Origin: Capitella teleta
Taxonomy: Eukaryota > Annelida > Polychaeta > Capitellidae
Assembly (NCBI GenBank): GCA_000328365.1
Contig: KB297637.1
Location: 130,279 to 194,278, forward strand
Length of the DNA stretch: 64,000 nt
Direction: 5' to 3'
A program made the position numbers and the translations under genes. Below are positions 58,866-64,000 of the stretch, piece after piece; the stretch's first letter is position 1, and each line of letters begins with the position of its first letter. Under the pieces are notes generated by a model that worked only from the letters and a program-made list of their open reading frames with translations, made no database searches and was not told where the DNA came from.

Positions 58866-60563
58866 ATGATCATTTCATCACGGGAGAATTCTTGGTTCAG
58901 TGCGCATGATGAGAAAAACAGCTTCGGATCGAAAGGGAAAATACAGCGCGATGTTTTGACAGAGCAATTGTCATCTCCCGGTAAATATATGAATCGAGCT
59001 GATGCACTACCCGCCTCTTAAATGCGCATCAAAACAAAGACACTTTTCCCTTAGCTTGTCTGCACGATAATATTATTATGCAGTCTGGATGACAAACTTT
59101 GCATGGAGTCCAGTTGCTGATAATCAACGATGGTCCAGATATGCAAAACACACAGATGCCACTCCACATGTGAATTATGTCCCGATCAGTACAACAATTC
59201 TCACCGCAGTGAATACCAGGATTGTGGGCCTTAATTGCACAGCAGCGCCGCAAGAGCAGTCGCTGTGAATAGGTGGGCTTCGTGGGTGGAGTGACTGAGA
59301 GGCATTTGGGCTTCTCAGCTCTTCTAGCCCTAATAGATTGCAAGGTGAGTCATTGAATCCGTCAGTCAACCACTTCATCAGATTCTGATCTTCTTCGACC
59401 TTTGACCCTTGGGGTGGTCTTGAAAAGCAAGTGACCCGAGCAGGTGCTGATAAAATGGTTGAGCAATTCATCGAGGACGCAGTGACGGACGTGTTGGTCA
59501 CCTATGGCTATCCATTGGTGATCGTCATGGGAGTCATCTGCAATGCTCTCACCCTGGCCGTGCTTCAGCGTCCGCAGTTCAAACGTAAAACAATGCGCTT
59601 AACGCTGAGTTTGCTGTCGGTTGTGGACAGCCTGCTTCTGTTGGTTGGCCTGCTGCGATTGTGGATCATCATTGTGGCTGCCTTTGACGTGCGCAGTGTG
59701 CATTCTGTCATGTGTGGTCTGCATACCTGGATGGCGTACCTGCAGCCTCAGCTTCCTCGTGGACTGTGCTGTTGATCAGCGTTGAGCGAGCTGTGGTTGT
59801 GCAGTTCCCATTCTGGGCGAGATACTGCTTCACGACGATGCGCCTCCTGGCTGCATGGCTCGCTGGCTGCTTGGTGTTAAGCATGGCAGACGTGCCTCTG
59901 TTCATGGCGATGGGAATACGCCGACTCAATGCATCTAGCAACGCCACTGAAGAGTGTCTGGTTCGTCAGAGTTGGGAGGGTTTCATGAAAGATATCATGT
60001 ATTGGCTGGACTTGGCCTTGGTGACTGTCCCCGTGCTGCTCATATTGGCATTGAATTGCTTTATTTTGTGGAAGCTGCGCAAACCAAACGCCAGACTTGG
60101 GCGAATGACGTCCACACTGAACGTGACATCCTCGCAAACCAGAATGCTGCTCGTGCTGACCTTCACGTTTGTGCTGAGCATTCTGCCTCTGCAGCTCTAC
60201 TTTGTGGTCGGTCGGCCTTGGATTTGGTCGGAGGATGAGCCTCACGTGATCGCTCAGTTGAAGTTAGCATACAGTGTGTGCACATTTCTCTTCTACTGGA
60301 ACAGCGCGGCGAACTTCTTTCTCTACGCTCTCAGTGGAAGCATCTTCAGGCGAGCATTGCTCACCCTCTGCCATTGCTGCTGCTCCGTCTCCTCGTCAGT
60401 CTCTGGAAATCCTGCTTTGCGCTCAGACCTCAGCAAACGCTCGCAGCACAAACCGAGTTCCACAGCGAGTCCTTCGTTCCCGGATGTCGTTCCTTTTGCC
60501 ATTACGGAATTCCTTCCCACTGAGCCTCCTTCTGAATCCGAGTACGTGTGCACTTATCTTTAA
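58866..60563 (+). CDS. Class A peptide-type GPCR, right copy, one frameshift
   Basis: Proposed exons 58866-58980 and 59444-60563 (phase 1). Topology and motifs match the left copy: Cys3.25 in SVMCGLH, ER at 3.49-3.50, NSAANFFLY in TM7, Cys cluster HCCCS after TM7 suited to palmitoylation, and a Ser-rich tail. Body differences from the left copy are few: VQFP/VQFL before the WARYC loop, MGIRR/MEIRR, and SVSSS/SASSS. Between Cys3.25 and Arg3.50 the coding is one base short at 59752-59753, at the same codon where the left copy is two short. Unless an unusual process restores the frame, neither copy encodes a seven-TM protein. A sequencing or assembly error at a shared difficult site is also possible. 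Confidence 0.8.
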
Positions 60564-60729
60564 CACGAAACGCTAGCATGCAGATATATTCTTCTTTGAT
60601 TACAACAAATGAAACATTGGGTATTTCTCATCAGTGACCAAAGTGCGAAAAATCGAATTATTAAATTCATTCATAAAACAGAAGCTTCTATAAGTTGTAA
60701 CTGAAGACCTTGGTTTGGTGTGGAATAAA

Positions 60730-63700
60730 AATGAATAATTTCCTGCGTCTTCACTCTTGACTATTGTTTGGAAAGTGTAGAATAAATGTACGTGAACCAT
60801 GGACATAGAATGAATTTTTCACACTTAAAAGGTAATTGAATCAATTGTTTTGTCTGTAAGTGATTCTTCTATGTGTCTCAGATAATTATGTAATTCGTTA
60901 TGAAACCGTGGATTCGGGATGATCATCATATGCAGCTACACCTTGTGAGACTAATCTGGCTCCGTTAGTTTGCGCCCCGTACTTAATAATACATCTTCAA
61001 TTTATCAAATTTCCGGGTGCATTGGCGACGGATTTAGAATATCTCATTTAGTTATAATTATTGCTTATAATACCTGAATTGTTTTTCGTTTATGTTTTTC
61101 CCTAAACATTAAGCCACACAGTATATCAGATGGAAAGAAGTACGTGGCGTCATAATTATGACGTCATTATGACATCATAATGATGAGCTCCGTTACAGAA
61201 ATGCTATGGCCAAAAACCTAAGACATCTACTGTATTTTTGAGCCGAATGACAGAATGTGGCGCGTGAGTGAGAAGGGTCGAGAGTTGGGAAAAAAGAGCT
61301 GCAAGAGACTAAAACATGGGACAAAGTTATTATGTTAATTATGTTAATGCATGCTAATTAGGTTCGATAAAATATGAACTTCGGTACCACGAACACATGC
61401 AGTTAAATGCCTTCAAATCTCACTTGCTTCAACTCGCTTTAAATCACAAGCATTGTACCATACCTGAACGACTTGTTGTGCCACTTTGTGTCCCTCGACT
61501 GAATAGTCTATTGCACTGCCACGTAACAAATCGTGTTCACCTAACAACCATTAACAAAGGGTTGTAAAAGACGAGTCGACGGAAGGACTGCCATAATCGG
61601 ACCTTTGCCAATAGCGTGACCTTTGCCCTTGATCTTCGCCCTTGACCGCCTCTATCATACTGCCGAACAAGAACGAAGGATCAGCACTGTTATGTGCTGT
61701 CTCTGGCAGACCAGCACCAACACCACTCAGGATGCAGCTGCTCCTGTTACAACACACACGGCATCCGTATCTTCTCCGCGTGTTCGACATAAAGAAAGAG
61801 TACATTCTTCCCCAAAAGTCAATTGATTTCTACGACACAATCAAGGAGCTGGTATATACATATATATCTATATTGAGAGGTACTAGTAATATGCAATTTA
61901 GAACTGCCCTGTAGACAATGCCCAGTCTCGAACATATCAATGGCTGGTACAAAGCTCTGTGCAAACACCTGACTCACAAAACCAGCCAGTCGTTCAATTA
62001 TCGCTCATCTGGCTGCTGGGACACACCCATCCTCTCTTATATAAAGCTTGTATGCTGAAGCACTAACTATACGGCGGCACGCTTGGCGAGCGCACCAGCA
62101 CTGCGTCATAGCGGACTGTTACATGACACACACGCACCGTGACTGTGACTGTCCCACTGTTCAACATTTGATTGGCAATCGTCCATCACTCATTTCGACT
62201 TGTCAATTGAGTTCATGCCAGGGGTGACAGGCGATGTTATTCGAATCTGCTCATACGGTAATTTGCTTGTAGAGCACTTGATGATCTTGAAACAAGTGAT
62301 CAACAATCAACAATGTCCACGTGCTCGTGTTTACATTGAAACAGAAATCGGTGCACTTCACATATCAAGCGTGCAGTGCACACTTCCGTTTAAGCCTGAA
62401 ATTCTTGTTTCATATAAATAAATCAGGATTCATAAATGTTTACAATGCTATGGAATATAGAATAGATCATCGTTGTAAACAGGCACCCTGACTTTTAATT
62501 GTGAAACTGCTCAAAATGTTTCAAAAAGTACCTGACCCCATTATTGACATCTTACATCAGGTGCAAACTATATAGGTGTCAAGGTCAGGTGCAAACTTCC
62601 ACGGTGTCAAGGTCATATCAATCCTCGAGCTTCCATTACAGAACACCGCTGCAATCAAGAGCCATTGAAAAGCCCAATGCAGTCGATAACACCATAGAAG
62701 GCATGAAGTATAGGCCCGGATTTAATACTTTCTCTTTAATCAGATGGTTAGTTGAGCGTAAGATGGGCCTCAGCTCCAGTGAATTGGGGCTATTAAGTGA
62801 CTGTCTATGAGGCCGTTAGTCACCACACAGCACCCCTTTCATGAAGCACAGTATTCGACGCTCTGGCAGTTAACTTTCGTGCAAGTCAGGTACGAGGATT
62901 TGTCTGAAATCAGGGTGCATCAGGGAGAATGCTGAGACGCAAATGTTAGAGCATCCAATACGAATAAGACACGCCAATAATGATGCCACGAAGGGTTTCT
63001 TTCTGTGCCCACTCTTTCTTCTAATCATGCAGTATTAGCGCCGACACTCGTCCCAAGAGAACAATTTTGTTGTTTGAGTCCTGCTCACCATAATGTACGA
63101 GGCTTCCACTGGGAAATCCATCATGTGGTTATCAGAAGTTATCATTGCACATGCGCAATTTGTAACATCATGCAACCTTGTGTTGGCTTCTGTTTTGGGG
63201 AATATGTAACTTATCTTGATGAGCAGCAGACATTTGCCCTCGAGCTGGATTCTAGGGAATAACTTATGTCGATATGCAGTATTTACCTTGTGCTGGCTTG
63301 TTTTTTCAGGACATCTTATCTTGATGTGCAGCAGACCCCTCCCGGACGTTCATTTGATGACTTCCCAATAATTCCCCTGTGTGATTGCAGGTTAGTCAGG
63401 CTAAGATTCAATGTAAACAAACTTGCTTCAGTGACAGTTTCAACGAAATGCTACGCAATGAGAAGTTCTGAAAACTGTGATCTGCAATTTAACACAACAA
63501 AGCCGACTGCCATCTTCTGTTCTTCAACCGACTAGCAACATTGCCTTGCGGAAGTTTCTTCAAGACAAATGCATTTGCCATTTCATTGGAAATATTAATC
63601 ATGTTAGCTCCCAATCAGAGACACAGGTCAATCAGATCTAGAGGCGGAGTCCCTTTTGATGTTTTGATTGCTATTCATCTATATCATCAGTAGACCTATC

Positions 63701-64000
63701 AAGACCTATGTCGCATGTATAATGTAGGGCTACATAACCAGAAGCCAAATTTGGTCATTATTCTGAAAAGGAACTTGGTCTGGTCAGAATCTGACGTCAG
63801 CAGGTTCGACCAAGGCAACGGACCGTCGGAATTGGTGTGTCTTTTTCATGACAAAATATTGCATTATGTTGCTTAACTTTGGCCAATACAATGTCACAGA
63901 ACACATTGCTGGGACCTAAACACCCTAAGATGCTTGTGTATTGGACTAATTAAAAAGCATGATACTAGTATTGCAATAAATTGAGGGCGAGAGGTAGATG
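60730..64000. other. Gene-free stretch
   Basis: No gene supported. Open frames at 61642-61914 and 62200-62421 (+) have no recognisable motif; 62155-62175 (CDCPTVQHLIG) faintly recalls a LINE C-terminus. A 32-bp direct repeat lies at 62558-62619, and a 20-bp duplicate (CTTATCTTGATG.GCAGCAGA) at about 63211 and 63315. Confidence 0.45.
62558..62619 (+). repeat. Direct repeat pair (CAGGTGCAAACT ... GTGTCAAGGT)
   Basis: Two adjacent units of 28-30 bp share CAGGTGCAAACT and GGTGTCAAGGTCA and differ in between. Confidence 0.85.

Larger units (their letters stand above)
58347..60727 (+). repeat. Right arm of the large inverted duplication
   Basis: Reverse complement of 48828-51212. The outer end is sharp at 60727; the inner end fades near 58347. 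The spacer between arms is about 7.1 kb. Confidence 0.92.

Noticed and set aside
61642-62421. Open frames 61642-61914 and 62200-62421
   Set aside because: No recognisable domains; the CDCPTVQHLIG hint of a LINE C-terminus near 62155 is too weak.

Overview
The window is nuclear DNA of an invertebrate animal. It holds small host genes with GT-AG introns of roughly 100-700 bp, TATA boxes and AATAAA signals, set in AT-rich sequence with many microsatellites, poly(T) tracts, LINE remains and DNA-transposon relics. A CARD-NACHT-LRR relic, chitin-binding/mucin and secreted Cys-rich genes, and an I/Nimb-type LINE fit a marine bilaterian invertebrate. The exact lineage cannot be fixed from the sequence alone.

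Layout. 1-620: last exons of a CIB2-like calcium-binding protein (+). 720-4573: a decayed LINE with a hairpin repeat, a complete Harbinger-like MITE with 3-bp target duplication, and a hAT-like element that still carries a spliced zinc-finger reading frame. 4948-7391 (-): a seven-exon gene for a secreted helical orphan protein of 338 residues; one intron holds a long (GATT)n tract. 7440-10140: mostly empty, with two strong hairpins, a LINE 3'-end fragment and a small sorting-nexin-like first exon. 10227-12603 (+): a five-exon secreted mucin-like protein with Trp/Pro-rich blocks and two chitin-binding-like domains. 14240-15745, 19740-20690, 21230-22250 and 25490-26280: LINE remains. 17473-18575: broken chymotrypsin-family protease. 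23405-23716: small secreted two-exon gene with coding-like debris beyond it. 27602-28866 and 52459-53445: two copies of one mariner-like non-autonomous element in opposite orientation. 36556-38961: decayed CARD-NACHT-LRR gene. 41778-46501 (-): I/Nimb-like LINE from 5' UTR to 3' tail, with a nested insertion. 47260-48282 (+): complete gene for a 73-residue secreted six-cysteine peptide.

The most striking structure is a large inverted duplication (48828-60727). Two arms of about 2.38 kb, nearly identical over the coding part, each hold a class A peptide-type GPCR gene with its own TATA box, separated by about 7.1 kb. Both copies carry a frameshift at the same codon of TM3, but of different size. 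The spacer holds one of the mariner-like elements and a 53-bp tandem array that runs directly into the hairpin repeat seen near position 900.

No operon-like cooperation between genes is visible. The shared theme is secreted or surface products (protease, mucin, Cys-rich peptide, orphan secreted proteins, GPCR). All calls come from reading translations by eye; family names for LINEs and transposons are provisional.
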